Positions 54,122 to 63,588 of a DNA stretch of 64,000 nt are shown piece by piece (the stretch's first letter is position 1; every line of letters starts with the position of its first letter). A program made the position numbers and the translations under genes. Source of the DNA: Lutibacter citreus (lineage in GTDB: Bacteria; Bacteroidota; Bacteroidia; Flavobacteriales; Flavobacteriaceae); contig NZ_QEIH01000003.1 in NCBI RefSeq assembly GCF_003260195.1, positions 496,001 to 560,000 on the forward strand, given 5' to 3'. The notes beneath the pieces are model-generated. The model did no database searches, was not told the origin of the DNA, and saw nothing but the letters and a program-made list of their open reading frames with translations.

Positions 54122-56569
54122 TTGAAAAATTTCGTCCTATTATTAATACTCTTCTCTTCTTTTTTAATAACTGCTCAAACCGCTTCTATTAAAGGAATAA
54201 TAAAAGATCACAACAAAAAACCAATTGAAGGTGTTACAATATCATCCCTAAACAACGGAACAATCTCTAATAATAAAGGAGAATATGAATTAACCGTTCA
54301 ATCAAATAAAACAATTACCATTGTTTTTAAACATGTTGCATTTAACACATTAAAAAAGGAATTTTTTATTCCTAATAAGAAAACGCTAAGGTATTCTCCT
54401 TCTCTATCTTTTAGGGTTGAAAAAATAGATGAAGTAATTATTGAAAATCGTAAAAAAGATGCTGAAGGATTCATTTCAATTAATCCTGAAAATATTTCTA
54501 AAATCCCTGGAGCAAACCAAGGTGTTGAAAATATTTTAATGACACTACCTGGTGTAAATAATAATAATGAATTAAGTACTCAATATAATGTACGAGGTGG
54601 AAATTTTGATGAAAATTTAGTTTATGTTAATGGTATTGAAGTTTATAGGCCTTTTTTAGTAAGATCAGGCCAACAAGAAGGATTAAGTTTTGTTAATGGG
54701 TCTATGGTTCAAAATATAAATTTTTCTGCTGGTGGATTTCAAGCTAAATATGGAGATAAATTATCTTCTGTTTTAGATATTACATATAGAAAGCCAGAAA
54801 AATTTGCAACCAGTATAAATGCAAGTTTACTGGGTACTAGTTTAACTTTTGAAGGAATATCACCTAATAAAAAATTAAGTGCACTATTTGGTTTTAGATA
54901 TAGAAATAATAGTTTGATTATTAATAGTAAAGATATTGAAACAAATTCCAATCCAAATTTTACAGATCTTCAAACGTTTTTAACCTATAATGCAAATGCT
55001 AAGCTAAAGTTTGAGTTTTTAGGAAATTTTACACTTAACAATTATAATTATTCCCCAGAAACAAGAAGAACAAGATTTGGTACTTTAAGCGATCCTTTAG
55101 AATTAATTGTACATTATGAAGGGCAGGAAAAAGATAAATTTAAAACTTTATTTGGTGCTGTTAAAAGCACTTATAGTATAAATGAAAAATTGGATTTAAG
55201 TCTATCGTCCTCTGCTTATAATGCAATAGAAGAAGAATACTATGATATTTTAGCCAGTTATAATATAGGTGAAGTAAATAATGATTTTGGATCTGAAGAC
55301 TTTGGGGAAGTTGAATTTTCTGAAGGTATTGGATCTCAATTAAATCATGCAAGAAATGAAATTGACGCTTTAATAAGTAATATAGAGTTTAAGGGATCTT
55401 ATAAAAAAGAAAATCATAAACTAGATTTTGGGATAAAATACCAATATGAAGATATTAAAGATAGAATTAAAGAGTGGGAAATAATTGATTCTGTTGGGTT
55501 TAATGTAAGACCACCAAATCAATATAACAACAACCAACCTTATGAGCCTTTTACGGGTGAAATAACACCATTTCAGTTAGTAAACGCAAAGAATAAATTA
55601 AAAATTGATAGGTTAGTTTGGTTTTCGCAATACAGTAATATTACTAATTTTAATAATAATAAATTATGGTATAACATTGGTATACGTTCTCATAACTGGA
55701 ATGTTAGTGGAAATGATTTAGAAACTGTAAACAAAATAATTTACAGTTTAAGAGGTCAAATAGCAATTAAACCTGACTGGAAAAAAGATATGTTATTTCG
55801 ATTTTCTGGAGGAATGTACAATCAACCTCCTTCATACAGAGAATTAAGGAATTCAGAAGGAGAAATAAATCCTTTAGTAGAGACTCAAAAGTCGTATCAA
55901 GTAGTTATTGGAAATGATTACAGCTTTAATATTTGGAACAGACCATTTAAGTTAATTTCTGAAATATATTATAAGAATTTATCAAATGTAAATACTTATA
56001 CTGTTGATAATGTAAGGATTAGATATAAAGCCAATAATAATGCGAATGCATATGCTAAAGGAATAGATTTAAGATTAAATGGTGAATTTGTACCTGGTAC
56101 CGAAAGTTGGGTAAGTATTGGCTATTTAAGAACTGAAGAGAATTACAATAATAATGGGTATATTTCTCGGCCAACAGATCAGCGATTTAAATTTGCTATG
56201 TTATTTCAGGATTATGTACCAAATATTCCTAAAATTAAAATGTATTTAAATTTGGTTTTCAATTCAGGGTTACCAGGTGGTGCCCCTTCTTATTCAGATA
56301 CTTACCAATATCAAGGCAGATTAAACTCTTATAAAAGAGCAGATATAGGAATTTCTTATATATTAACAGATCAAAAACACAGAGGAAATCAGCAATGGTT
56401 AAAACCATTTAAAGAATTATCAATAGGTTTTGAGATTTACAATATGTTTGATGTTCAGAATTCTATTACAAATACATGGGTAAGGGACTTCTACTCCAAA
56501 AGGTTTTATGGAATACCAAACTACATGACACCTAGACTTTTAAATTTAAAATTGAATATGAAGTTTTAA
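54122..56569 (+). CDS. TonB-dependent receptor with carboxypeptidase-regulatory-like domain
   Basis: 815 aa starting at TTG (54122), which falls right at a signal peptide (LLLILFSSFLITAQ). An N-terminal CarboxypepD_reg-like beta-sandwich (about 20-105, IKGIIKDHNKKPIEGVTISSL), then a plug domain (about 115-225, NILMTLPGVNNNNEL, YNVRGGNFDENLVYVNG) and a 22-strand barrel ending RLLNLKLNMKF with the terminal Phe expected of outer-membrane proteins. No SusD partner is adjacent, so it is not a polysaccharide-utilisation receptor pair. Cargo unknown. Confidence 0.93.
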   Translation: MKNFVLLLILFSSFLITAQTASIKGIIKDHNKKPIEGVTISSLNNGTISNNKGEYELTVQSNKTITIVFKHVAFNTLKKEFFIPNKKTLRYSPSLSFRVEKIDEVIIENRKKDAEGFISINPENISKIPGANQGVENILMTLPGVNNNNELSTQYNVRGGNFDENLVYVNGIEVYRPFLVRSGQQEGLSFVNGSMVQNINFSAGGFQAKYGDKLSSVLDITYRKPEKFATSINASLLGTSLTFEGISPNKKLSALFGFRYRNNSLIINSKDIETNSNPNFTDLQTFLTYNANAKLKFEFLGNFTLNNYNYSPETRRTRFGTLSDPLELIVHYEGQEKDKFKTLFGAVKSTYSINEKLDLSLSSSAYNAIEEEYYDILASYNIGEVNNDFGSEDFGEVEFSEGIGSQLNHARNEIDALISNIEFKGSYKKENHKLDFGIKYQYEDIKDRIKEWEIIDSVGFNVRPPNQYNNNQPYEPFTGEITPFQLVNAKNKLKIDRLVWFSQYSNITNFNNNKLWYNIGIRSHNWNVSGNDLETVNKIIYSLRGQIAIKPDWKKDMLFRFSGGMYNQPPSYRELRNSEGEINPLVETQKSYQVVIGNDYSFNIWNRPFKLISEIYYKNLSNVNTYTVDNVRIRYKANNNANAYAKGIDLRLNGEFVPGTESWVSIGYLRTEENYNNNGYISRPTDQRFKFAMLFQDYVPNIPKIKMYLNLVFNSGLPGGAPSYSDTYQYQGRLNSYKRADIGISYILTDQKHRGNQQWLKPFKELSIGFEIYNMFDVQNSITNTWVRDFYSKRFYGIPNYMTPRLLNLKLNMKF

Positions 56570-56625
56570 AAAGAAGAAATTGCTAAAACCAATGTTTGAA
56601 TTTATAAATTTTTGTTTCTATTAAA

Positions 56626-56662
56626 AAAGTTAGGCTGTTATTATAATTATTAACCTAACTTT
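56626..56662. terminator. terminator between TonB receptor and PAS-LuxR genes
   Basis: AAAGTTAGG (56626-56634) pairs with CCTAACTTT (56654-56662) over a 19-base loop, with T-run character on the minus strand. Convergent genes lie on both sides. Confidence 0.6.
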
Positions 56663-56827
56663 AAATAAATTTAATAGATTATTTCTTAACCCAAAGATAA
56701 AACCTATATCAACAAAGATATTTAGCAATTTTCCTCATTGTAAATTTAACACTTAAGAAAATAATTTAAAATACTCAATTTGAGTAATTATAATTAATTG
56801 AATTTAAAATATTATTATAAGAATAAA

Positions 56828-57598
56828 TTAAATGGATAATTTATTCATTTTTAACATTCCTACTAGCTCTCCAGTAGTTGAAATCTTCATTTTTTTAAGA
56901 ATATTTCTTCTATGAGTATCAACAGTATTAGACGAAATGCACAATTTTTGCGCAATTTCTTTACTAGAATAATTTAAAACCAACAATCTTATAATATCTC
57001 GCTCTCTATTTGAAACTCCTTCAGTAAGTAATTTCTGAGAATAATTATTAAAAAATTTAGTTTCGTATTCATTATTATGGTTCAATAATTTTGCAGAAGC
57101 ACATATATCCATTTTAATTTTAGAATCTAAGACGGCATAGTGAGCTAACCCTATAATAGGTTTTTGATCAGTATCAAATTCTAGTGGTGTTGTATTTTGA
57201 ACAATATTTACATATTCATTATTAAAATTTTTAAATCGATAGTTCCAAGAGTAATTCATTTTACATCTATCTTCAATAGAAATTTCATTAATAGTAAATT
57301 TCATTAACTCATTTAAAGAACCTAGCCATAAATCAATATCTTCTGGATGAATTCTACTCCAAAAATATCTCATACCTTTATCTTTAAATATGTCTGGATT
57401 AAAACCGGTACAAGATTTAAAGTTTTTACTTATATATTCAAAAGAAAGAGATTGTGTATTTGTTACACAAAAAAAATTAGAACTAAATGGTAAAAAAGTA
57501 TCTAGTTCAATTATCTTATCAATATGATTTCTTTCAAAATTATAACCATAGGAATCAAATATTTTAGAGTAGATTTTCTTTATTTTAGTTATCACCAT
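56828..57598 (-). CDS. PAS-domain LuxR-type transcriptional regulator
   Basis: 256 aa. An N-terminal PAS-like domain (about 35-160, with ISKNFKSCTGFNPDIFK and a WSRIHPEDIDLWL segment) and a C-terminal GerE/LuxR HTH (about 190-250, LTEGVSNRERDIIRLL, YSSKEIAQKLCISSNTVDTHRRNILKKM). There is no receiver domain, so activity is controlled by ligand binding or protein contact through PAS rather than phosphorylation. It is isolated on the minus strand. Signal and targets are unknown. Confidence 0.9.
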   Translation of the reverse strand: MVITKIKKIYSKIFDSYGYNFERNHIDKIIELDTFLPFSSNFFCVTNTQSLSFEYISKNFKSCTGFNPDIFKDKGMRYFWSRIHPEDIDLWLGSLNELMKFTINEISIEDRCKMNYSWNYRFKNFNNEYVNIVQNTTPLEFDTDQKPIIGLAHYAVLDSKIKMDICASAKLLNHNNEYETKFFNNYSQKLLTEGVSNRERDIIRLLVLNYSSKEIAQKLCISSNTVDTHRRNILKKMKISTTGELVGMLKMNKLSI

Positions 57599-57736
57599 AA
57601 TTAAATAATAATTTGAAGAATTAAATAGCCATGTTCATATAAAACAACCTACTTAATTGATTAAGCATTACTTAAAAATAGTATTTTTTAACTAATTATC
57701 ACTAAAATCATTTTTTATTAAAGTTAATACTGTTAA

Positions 57737-58189
57737 TTATTCAATAATTTGGTTTGAATGATCTTTTGTTTTCACCTTTGAAATTACGTCTTCAATAATA
57801 CCATTACCATCAATTACAAATGTAGTTCTATGGATGCCTTCATATTCTTTTCCCATAAATTTCTTTGGTCCCCAAACTCCAAAAGCATTAATTACTTCTT
57901 TATTTTCATCAGCCAATAATGGAAATGGTAAATTATTTTTATTTAAAAAATTTAACTGACGTTTAGCCGAATCTGCACTTACCCCTAATACATCATATCC
58001 TTTTGCAAGAAAACTTTGGTAATTATCTCTTAAATTACAAGCTTCTGCAGTGCAACCAGGAGTGCTAGCTTTAGGATAGAAAAATAACACCAGCTTCTTA
58101 CCCTTATAATTAGATAATTTAATGATATTTCCTTCTTGGTCAAGTGCTTCAAAATTAGGAGCCTTATCCCCTATTACTAATGTTTTCAT
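57737..58189 (-). CDS. bcp: thioredoxin-dependent thiol peroxidase (Bcp/PrxQ)
   Basis: 150 aa from the ATG at 58189; twelve upstream codons are open but not typical of the family. Peroxidatic Cys46 in YPKASTPGCTAEACNLRD with resolving Cys51 five residues later, the PrxQ/BCP arrangement. Also NFEALDQEGNIIKLSNYKGK and GVWGPKKFMGKEYEGIHRTTF. Cytosolic peroxide detoxification using thioredoxin. TAAATTTG on the coding strand at 58214-58221 is a probable -7 element. Diverges from nth. Confidence 0.94.
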   Translation of the reverse strand: MKTLVIGDKAPNFEALDQEGNIIKLSNYKGKKLVLFFYPKASTPGCTAEACNLRDNYQSFLAKGYDVLGVSADSAKRQLNFLNKNNLPFPLLADENKEVINAFGVWGPKKFMGKEYEGIHRTTFVIDGNGIIEDVISKVKTKDHSNQIIE

Positions 58190-58307
58190 AATTTTTAATT
58201 TGTAGTTTAAAATCAAATTTAACAACTTTAAAAGATATAAACTAATTCCTTTTTCTTTTAATAAAACTATTTTTATCTTTCACCTCTAATAGCCACAATA
58301 ATAGCAC

Positions 58308-58937
58308 ATGACAAAAAAAGAAAAAGTACAATTTGTTATTCAAACTTTAGAAAAATTATATCCTGAAGTTCCTATTCCCTTAGACCATAAAGATCCATAT
58401 ACATTATTAATTGCTGTTTTAATGTCGGCTCAAAGTACAGATATTGGTGTAAATAAAATTACTCCAATTTTATTTGCAAAAGCAGATAACCCTTATGATA
58501 TGGTTAAACTAAGTGTTGAGGAAATTAGAGATATTATTAAACCTGTAGGATTATCACCAATGAAGTCCAAAGGTATTTATGGCTTATCAAAAATATTAAT
58601 TGAAAAACACAAAGGAAATGTTCCTCAGAATTTTGAAGATTTAGAAGAATTACCTGCTGTAGGGCATAAAACAGCAAGCGTAGTTATGAGTCAAGCATTT
58701 GGTGTTCCAGCTTTTCCGGTAGACACACATATACATAGATTAATGTATAGATGGGGATTAACTACAGGTAAAAATGTTGTACAAACAGAAAAAGATGCCA
58801 AGCGCTTATTTCCAAAAGAGTTATGGAACAAATTACATTTACAAATAATATTTTATGGTAGAGAATATTCTCCAGCTAGAAATTGGAAAATTGAAAACGA
58901 TATAATAACAAAAACTATTGGTAGAAAATCTTTATAA
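58308..58937 (+). CDS. nth: endonuclease III-like DNA glycosylase lacking the Fe-S cluster cysteines
   Basis: 209 aa, the length of E. coli Nth. The helix-hairpin-helix and catalytic Lys lie in LEELPAVGHKTASVVM and the catalytic Asp in PVDTHIHRLMYRWG. In E. coli four cysteines near the C-terminus bind a [4Fe-4S] cluster; here the corresponding tail reads YGREYSPARNWKIENDIITK and has no cysteine at all. The N-terminal AVLMSAQSTDIGVNKI region is normal. It removes oxidised pyrimidines and nicks abasic sites. Enzyme family is secure; activity without the cluster is inferred. Confidence 0.92.
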   Translation: MTKKEKVQFVIQTLEKLYPEVPIPLDHKDPYTLLIAVLMSAQSTDIGVNKITPILFAKADNPYDMVKLSVEEIRDIIKPVGLSPMKSKGIYGLSKILIEKHKGNVPQNFEDLEELPAVGHKTASVVMSQAFGVPAFPVDTHIHRLMYRWGLTTGKNVVQTEKDAKRLFPKELWNKLHLQIIFYGREYSPARNWKIENDIITKTIGRKSL

Positions 58938-58945
58938 AATTAAAA

Positions 58946-58974
58946 AACCCATTTTATGGTTAGTAAAATGGGTT
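58946..58974 (-). terminator. terminator of the ECF sigma and small-protein transcript
   Basis: AACCCATTTTA (58946-58956) and TAAAATGGGTT (58964-58974) form a perfect 11-bp stem; on the minus strand it is followed by TTTTTTAATTTTA. It lies seven bases past the 46-aa gene and may also stop nth. Confidence 0.85.
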
Positions 58975-58981
58975 AAGAACA

Positions 58982-59122
58982 TTAATTCAAATGTAATTCA
59001 ATATAGTCGTTTTTGTTGGTTTTAACTACTCTTAATTGCTTAGAGTAATCAATCAAATATTGAATTATTTCGTTTCCAGGTTGCTCCATATTAGAAGCTT
59101 GTTTAGAGTAAAGTTTCATCAT
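58982..59122 (-). CDS. 46-aa small protein next to ECF sigma factor
   Basis: Read directly from the gap: the minus strand encodes MMKLYSKQASNMEQPGNEII continuing QYLIDYSKQLRVVKTNKNDY and ending IELHLN with TAA. There is a second ATG at codon 2. The IIQYLIDYSKQLRVVK helix and the terminal IELHLN resemble the short conserved proteins often seen beside sigma genes in flavobacteria. It starts 58 bp after the sigma stop and ends seven bases before an intrinsic terminator. Function unknown; that it is translated is inferred from the frame, the position and the recurring pattern. Confidence 0.65.
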   Translation of the reverse strand: MMKLYSKQASNMEQPGNEIIQYLIDYSKQLRVVKTNKNDYIELHLN

Positions 59123-59179
59123 ATAAAATTCGTTTGTTATAATTAAACGGAAAAACCTTACTTTTATTATTTAAAAAAC

Positions 59180-59764
59180 TTAATTAATTAAAATCATATT
59201 ATGTTTCTCTATTAATTTCCTCATATTTATAAGAGCATATCTCATTCTACCTAAAGCTGTATTAATACTAACATCAGTATTTTCAGCAATTTCTTTAAAG
59301 CTCATATCTTTATACATACGCATAATTAATACTTCTTTTTGATCGTCTGGAAGCTCTACAATTAATCCTTTTATATCCTCTAAAATCTGATCTTTAATTA
59401 ATTGTTTTTCAACATTTAATACTTCATCACTAATAACACTAAATATATCAAATTCGTCAGTGTTTTTAAATGTTGGTATTCTTTTATTTCTTCTAAAATG
59501 ATCAATTACCAAGTTGTGAGCTATTCGCATCACCCAAGGTAAAAACTTTCCTTCTTCATTATATTTACCTCTTTTTAAGGTGTTTATAACTTTAATGAAA
59601 GTATCTTGAAAGATGTCTTCAGCAACTTCTCTATCTAAAACTTTTGATAAGACAAAACTAAATATTCGTTGTTTATGACGAATAATTAATGTTTCTAATG
59701 ATTTCTCATTTCCTTGTATATAGCTGCTAACTAAAACGCTATCGGCAATAACTTTACTATCCAT
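59180..59764 (-). CDS. ECF-type RNA polymerase sigma factor
   Basis: 194 aa. Region 2 (about 15-85, LIIRHKQRIFSFVLSKVLDREVAEDIFQDTFIKV and PWVMRIAHNLVIDHFRRNKR) and region 4 (about 130-185, ELPDDQKEVLIMRMYKDMSF and a SINTALGRMRYALINMRK recognition helix). No anti-sigma gene adjoins it; instead a 46-aa gene follows. The long sigma-2 to sigma-4 linker and the conserved nth/sigma/uvrA neighbourhood are common in flavobacteria, suggesting a housekeeping-like ECF factor. Trigger unknown. Confidence 0.93.
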   Translation of the reverse strand: MDSKVIADSVLVSSYIQGNEKSLETLIIRHKQRIFSFVLSKVLDREVAEDIFQDTFIKVINTLKRGKYNEEGKFLPWVMRIAHNLVIDHFRRNKRIPTFKNTDEFDIFSVISDEVLNVEKQLIKDQILEDIKGLIVELPDDQKEVLIMRMYKDMSFKEIAENTDVSINTALGRMRYALINMRKLIEKHNMILIN

Positions 59765-59963
59765 AATTTAAATACGTTATAGGGGTTTAAATTGTATTTT
59801 TCTAAATTTTATAAAAAGTAATTGTGTGTTATAAGCGTTTTTTTTTAATTATTAATCAAATATGAGGTATATTTTTAACATTTACAAATTTATTATCTTA
59901 ATAATATGTAAAAATTTAAAAGTAATGTTTAATAATGGTTATTAAATTCTCATTTATTGTCAT

Positions 59964-59971
59964 TATCTTTG
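59964..59971 (+). promoter_or_regulatory. -7 element of uvrA promoter
   Basis: TATCTTTG matches TAnnTTTG, 25 bp before the uvrA ATG. No good TTTG is found 17-21 bp upstream, so the assignment is partial. Confidence 0.45.
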
Positions 59972-59996
59972 CGTTTATTCACTTTTTTCAACAGAA

Positions 59997-62780
59997 ATGA
60001 CAAAGAACATTGCAAGTCTAAACCCTAAAGAAAACATACTTATAAAAGGTGCCAAACTTCATAATTTAAAAAATATTGATGTTGCTATCCCTAGGAACAA
60101 ACTTGTAGTAATTACTGGCTTATCTGGATCTGGTAAATCTAGTTTAGCTTTTGACACCCTTTTTGCCGAAGGACAAAGAAGATATGTTGAAAGTCTTTCT
60201 TCTTATGCTCGTCAATTTTTAGGAAGATTAAATAAACCAAAAGTTGATTATATAAAAGGTATTGCTCCAGCCATAGCAATTGAACAAAAAGTGAATTCTA
60301 CCAACCCAAGATCTACGGTAGGAACTTCAACTGAAATTTATGATTATTTAAAACTATTATTTGCTAGAATTGGTAGAACCTACTCTCCTATTTCAGGAAA
60401 TGAAGTAAAAAAACATACCGTTAGTGATGTAATAAAACATATTAAAACATTAGATCTTAAAACAAAATTATTGTTACTTTCTCCTGTTCAGATCCCTAAA
60501 GAAAGAAATGTACTACAAACTTTAAAAATCCTTGCTCAGCAAGGATACTCTAGAATAAAATACAAAGATCAAATTATAAGAATTGAAGAAATTAATGAAG
60601 AAATTGAACATGATTTTCAATTAGTTGTTGATAGAATTGTAGTAAAAGATGATGAGGATTTTTATAACAGACTAGGAGATGCTGTTCAAACTGCTTTTTT
60701 TGAAGGTAAAGGGACATGTATCATTGAAAATTTAAATACAAAAACTAATACTCTTTTTAATAATAAATTTGAATTAGATGGTATTACATTTTTAGAACCC
60801 AATACGCATTTTTTTAGTTTTAACAATCCATATGGCGCTTGCCCAAAATGTGAAGGCTATGGTAATGTTATTGGAATAGACAAAGATTTAGTAATTCCAA
60901 ATAAATCCTTATCTATTTATGAAAATGCCATTTTACCTTGGAAATCAGATTCCTTTGGTTATTTTAAAGATAACCTAGTAACACATGCTTATAAATATGA
61001 TATTCCAATTCATAAACCTTGGTTTGAGTTAAGCGAAGAGCAAAAAGAGCTTATTTGGAACGGTAATTCATCTTTTGAAGGCATTAATCAATTCTTTAAA
61101 TTTCTAGAAGAACAAAGCTATAAAATTCAATATAGAGTAATGCTTTCTCGTTATCGTGGAAAAACAAAATGTTCGGTTTGTAATGGAAAAAGATTAAGAG
61201 AAGAATCTAGTTACGTTAAAATTAACAATAACAGTATAAGTGATTTAGTAGATTTACCTTTAAATGAACTAGCTACTTTTTTTAAAAATTTGAAGCTTGA
61301 AAAATTTGAAAAAGAAATAGCTAAAAGGCTACTAGTTGAAATTAATAATCGTATTCAGTTTTTAATTAATGTTGGTTTAAATTATTTAACACTTAACCGA
61401 ACTTCAAACACGCTTTCAGGCGGGGAAAGTCAGCGTATAAATCTTGCAACATCTTTAGGAAGTAGTTTAGTAGGCTCCATGTATATTTTAGATGAACCAA
61501 GTATTGGTTTACATCCAAAAGATACTGAACGTTTAATAAAAGTATTAAAAGATTTACGAAATTTAGGAAACACAGTAATAGTTGTTGAACATGATGAAGA
61601 TATTATGAAAGCAGCTGATATGATTATTGATATAGGTCCGGAAGCAGGAACTCTTGGTGGAAATATTGTGGCTGAAGGAACTTTTAAGGATATTTTAAAA
61701 TCTGATTCATTAACAGCTCATTATTTAAATGGAGTTAAAAAAATTGAGATTCCAAAGAAAAGAAGAAGTATTAAAAGCTTTGTTGAGATTATAGGTGCTA
61801 GAGAAAACAATTTAAAAAACATTGATGTAAGATTTCCTTTAAACTGCTTAACCGTAGTAACGGGTGTCTCAGGAAGTGGAAAAAGCACGCTGGTAAGTAA
61901 AATTTTATTTCCTGCTATTCAAAAGAAAATTGGAGGTTATGGAGATAAGGCCGGTCAATATGTTGATATAAAAGGGGATTTTAAAACCATTGAACATATT
62001 GAATTTATAGATCAGAATCCCATTGGGCGTTCAAGTAGATCAAATCCTGTAACATATATTAAGGCTTATGATGATATTAGATCTTTATTTGCTTCAGAAA
62101 AATTATCTAAAATTCGTAATTACCAACCAAAACATTTTTCATTTAATGTAGAAGGTGGTCGTTGTGAAGTATGTAAAGGAGAAGGAGAAGTTACTATTGA
62201 AATGCAATTTATGGCTGATGTTCATTTAGAATGTGAAACTTGTAAAGGAAAACGTTTTAAAAAAGAAGTTCTTGAAGTGAAATTTCAAAATAAATCTATA
62301 AACGACGTTTTAAACTCAACAATTAATGATGCCATAGACTTTTTTAGACAATTTGGAGAAACAAAAATTGTAAGAAAATTACAACCATTACAAGATGTTG
62401 GATTGGGTTATGTAACATTAGGACAATCATCCTCTACATTATCAGGTGGTGAAGCACAAAGAATAAAGCTAGCCTCGTTTTTAGTTAAAGGTTCACGCCA
62501 AGAAAAATCTTTATTTATTTTTGATGAACCTACAACTGGTTTACATTTTCATGATATTAAGAAACTCTTAAAATCTTTTGATGCATTAATTGAAAACGGA
62601 CATTCAATTATTGTAATTGAACATAATATAGATCTTATAAAATGTGCTGATTACATTATTGATTTAGGAAAAGAAGGTGGTAAAAATGGAGGTTCTTTAC
62701 TTTTTCAGGGAGTTCCTGAAAAACTAATCTCTTGTAAGGATTCTTTTACCGCTCCTTATTTAGCTGAAAAATTAAATTAG
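59997..62780 (+). CDS. uvrA: excinuclease ABC subunit A
   Basis: 927 aa, normal for UvrA. Two ABC ATPase modules: Walker A GLSGSGKSS near residue 42 and GVSGSGKST in the second half, signatures LSGGESQRINLA and LSGGEAQRIKLA, Walker B with DEPSIGLHPKD and DEPTTGLHFHD. Zinc modules are present in CPKCEGYGN/CSVCNGKRL and CEVCKGEGE/CETCKGKRF. Lesion recognition in nucleotide excision repair with UvrB. It diverges from the ECF sigma gene. Confidence 0.98.
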   Translation: MTKNIASLNPKENILIKGAKLHNLKNIDVAIPRNKLVVITGLSGSGKSSLAFDTLFAEGQRRYVESLSSYARQFLGRLNKPKVDYIKGIAPAIAIEQKVNSTNPRSTVGTSTEIYDYLKLLFARIGRTYSPISGNEVKKHTVSDVIKHIKTLDLKTKLLLLSPVQIPKERNVLQTLKILAQQGYSRIKYKDQIIRIEEINEEIEHDFQLVVDRIVVKDDEDFYNRLGDAVQTAFFEGKGTCIIENLNTKTNTLFNNKFELDGITFLEPNTHFFSFNNPYGACPKCEGYGNVIGIDKDLVIPNKSLSIYENAILPWKSDSFGYFKDNLVTHAYKYDIPIHKPWFELSEEQKELIWNGNSSFEGINQFFKFLEEQSYKIQYRVMLSRYRGKTKCSVCNGKRLREESSYVKINNNSISDLVDLPLNELATFFKNLKLEKFEKEIAKRLLVEINNRIQFLINVGLNYLTLNRTSNTLSGGESQRINLATSLGSSLVGSMYILDEPSIGLHPKDTERLIKVLKDLRNLGNTVIVVEHDEDIMKAADMIIDIGPEAGTLGGNIVAEGTFKDILKSDSLTAHYLNGVKKIEIPKKRRSIKSFVEIIGARENNLKNIDVRFPLNCLTVVTGVSGSGKSTLVSKILFPAIQKKIGGYGDKAGQYVDIKGDFKTIEHIEFIDQNPIGRSSRSNPVTYIKAYDDIRSLFASEKLSKIRNYQPKHFSFNVEGGRCEVCKGEGEVTIEMQFMADVHLECETCKGKRFKKEVLEVKFQNKSINDVLNSTINDAIDFFRQFGETKIVRKLQPLQDVGLGYVTLGQSSSTLSGGEAQRIKLASFLVKGSRQEKSLFIFDEPTTGLHFHDIKKLLKSFDALIENGHSIIVIEHNIDLIKCADYIIDLGKEGGKNGGSLLFQGVPEKLISCKDSFTAPYLAEKLN

Positions 62781-63476
62781 TTATTTTTCTTCTATTTTAC
62801 TTTGAGAATTTTCAAGAGTAGACAGTTTACTTTTTGCTAAAACAAAGTCTGGATATAAATTAATAGCTCTCATGAAACTTAATTTTGCGTCTCCTTCCTT
62901 ATTTAGTTTTAGGTAAATAACACCTTCTAAATAAGCTATGGCAGCTTTTAAATCAACATCTTGATTGTAATTTTGATTAACTTTAAAATTAACTTTAATC
63001 GTTCCTGTATCTTCTAACGAATTTGCTTTTTTAATAGTAGTTAAAGCTTCTTCAAATTTGTTAGTTAAAATATATAATCCTGCTAGTTTATAGGCATGAT
63101 AATTATTATTAGTTTTAGCAATTAAACTTGTGTATGATTCAATTGCTTTGCTATAAGCTCCCATTGATTCTAATGAAACAGCACCCATTTCTAACAATTC
63201 AATATTGTCTGGTTTATTTTTTAACACATCATTTACAACAAGAAAACAAGAAACATATTTAGCTCCATTAAAATATAGATAAGCTAAACTATCTTTATAA
63301 GAACTATTATCCCCTTCAATTGCAATAATATTATACATTGCTGAAGATGCCACCTCTTTATCATTATAACTTAGAGCTAATTTTAATTTTTGCTTCTGAA
63401 GCTCTAAATTATTTGAATTTTGTGCTATAGCTGTTGATGCCAACACAAAAGAAAGGATATAAAGTATATTTTTCAT
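62781..63476 (-). CDS. periplasmic TPR protein
   Basis: 231 aa with a signal peptide (MKNILYILSFVLASTAIAQ). Helical repeats of the tetratricopeptide type run through residues about 40-225, for example NIELLEMGAVSLESMGAYSK and YHAYKLAGLYILTNKFEEAL. Probably a protein-protein interaction scaffold in the periplasm. Its stop codon abuts that of uvrA (adjacent convergent genes with no terminator between). Partners unknown. Confidence 0.85.
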   Translation of the reverse strand: MKNILYILSFVLASTAIAQNSNNLELQKQKLKLALSYNDKEVASSAMYNIIAIEGDNSSYKDSLAYLYFNGAKYVSCFLVVNDVLKNKPDNIELLEMGAVSLESMGAYSKAIESYTSLIAKTNNNYHAYKLAGLYILTNKFEEALTTIKKANSLEDTGTIKVNFKVNQNYNQDVDLKAAIAYLEGVIYLKLNKEGDAKLSFMRAINLYPDFVLAKSKLSTLENSQSKIEEK

Positions 63477-63559
63477 TATTCTGTTTTTTATTTCTGTAAA
63501 ACTATAAAATTATTTGCTTCAATTCTAAAACTTATCTAAAAAATAAAGGATACAAAAAA

Positions 63560-63578
63560 AGGTCTGTAAAACAGACCT
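63560..63578 (-). terminator. terminator of tRNA-His
   Basis: AGGTCTGT (63560-63567) and ACAGACCT (63571-63578) form a perfect 8-bp stem with a three-base loop, followed on the minus strand by TTTTTTT. It is 11 bp past the tRNA 3' end. Confidence 0.9.
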
Positions 63579-63588
63579 CTTATTTTTG

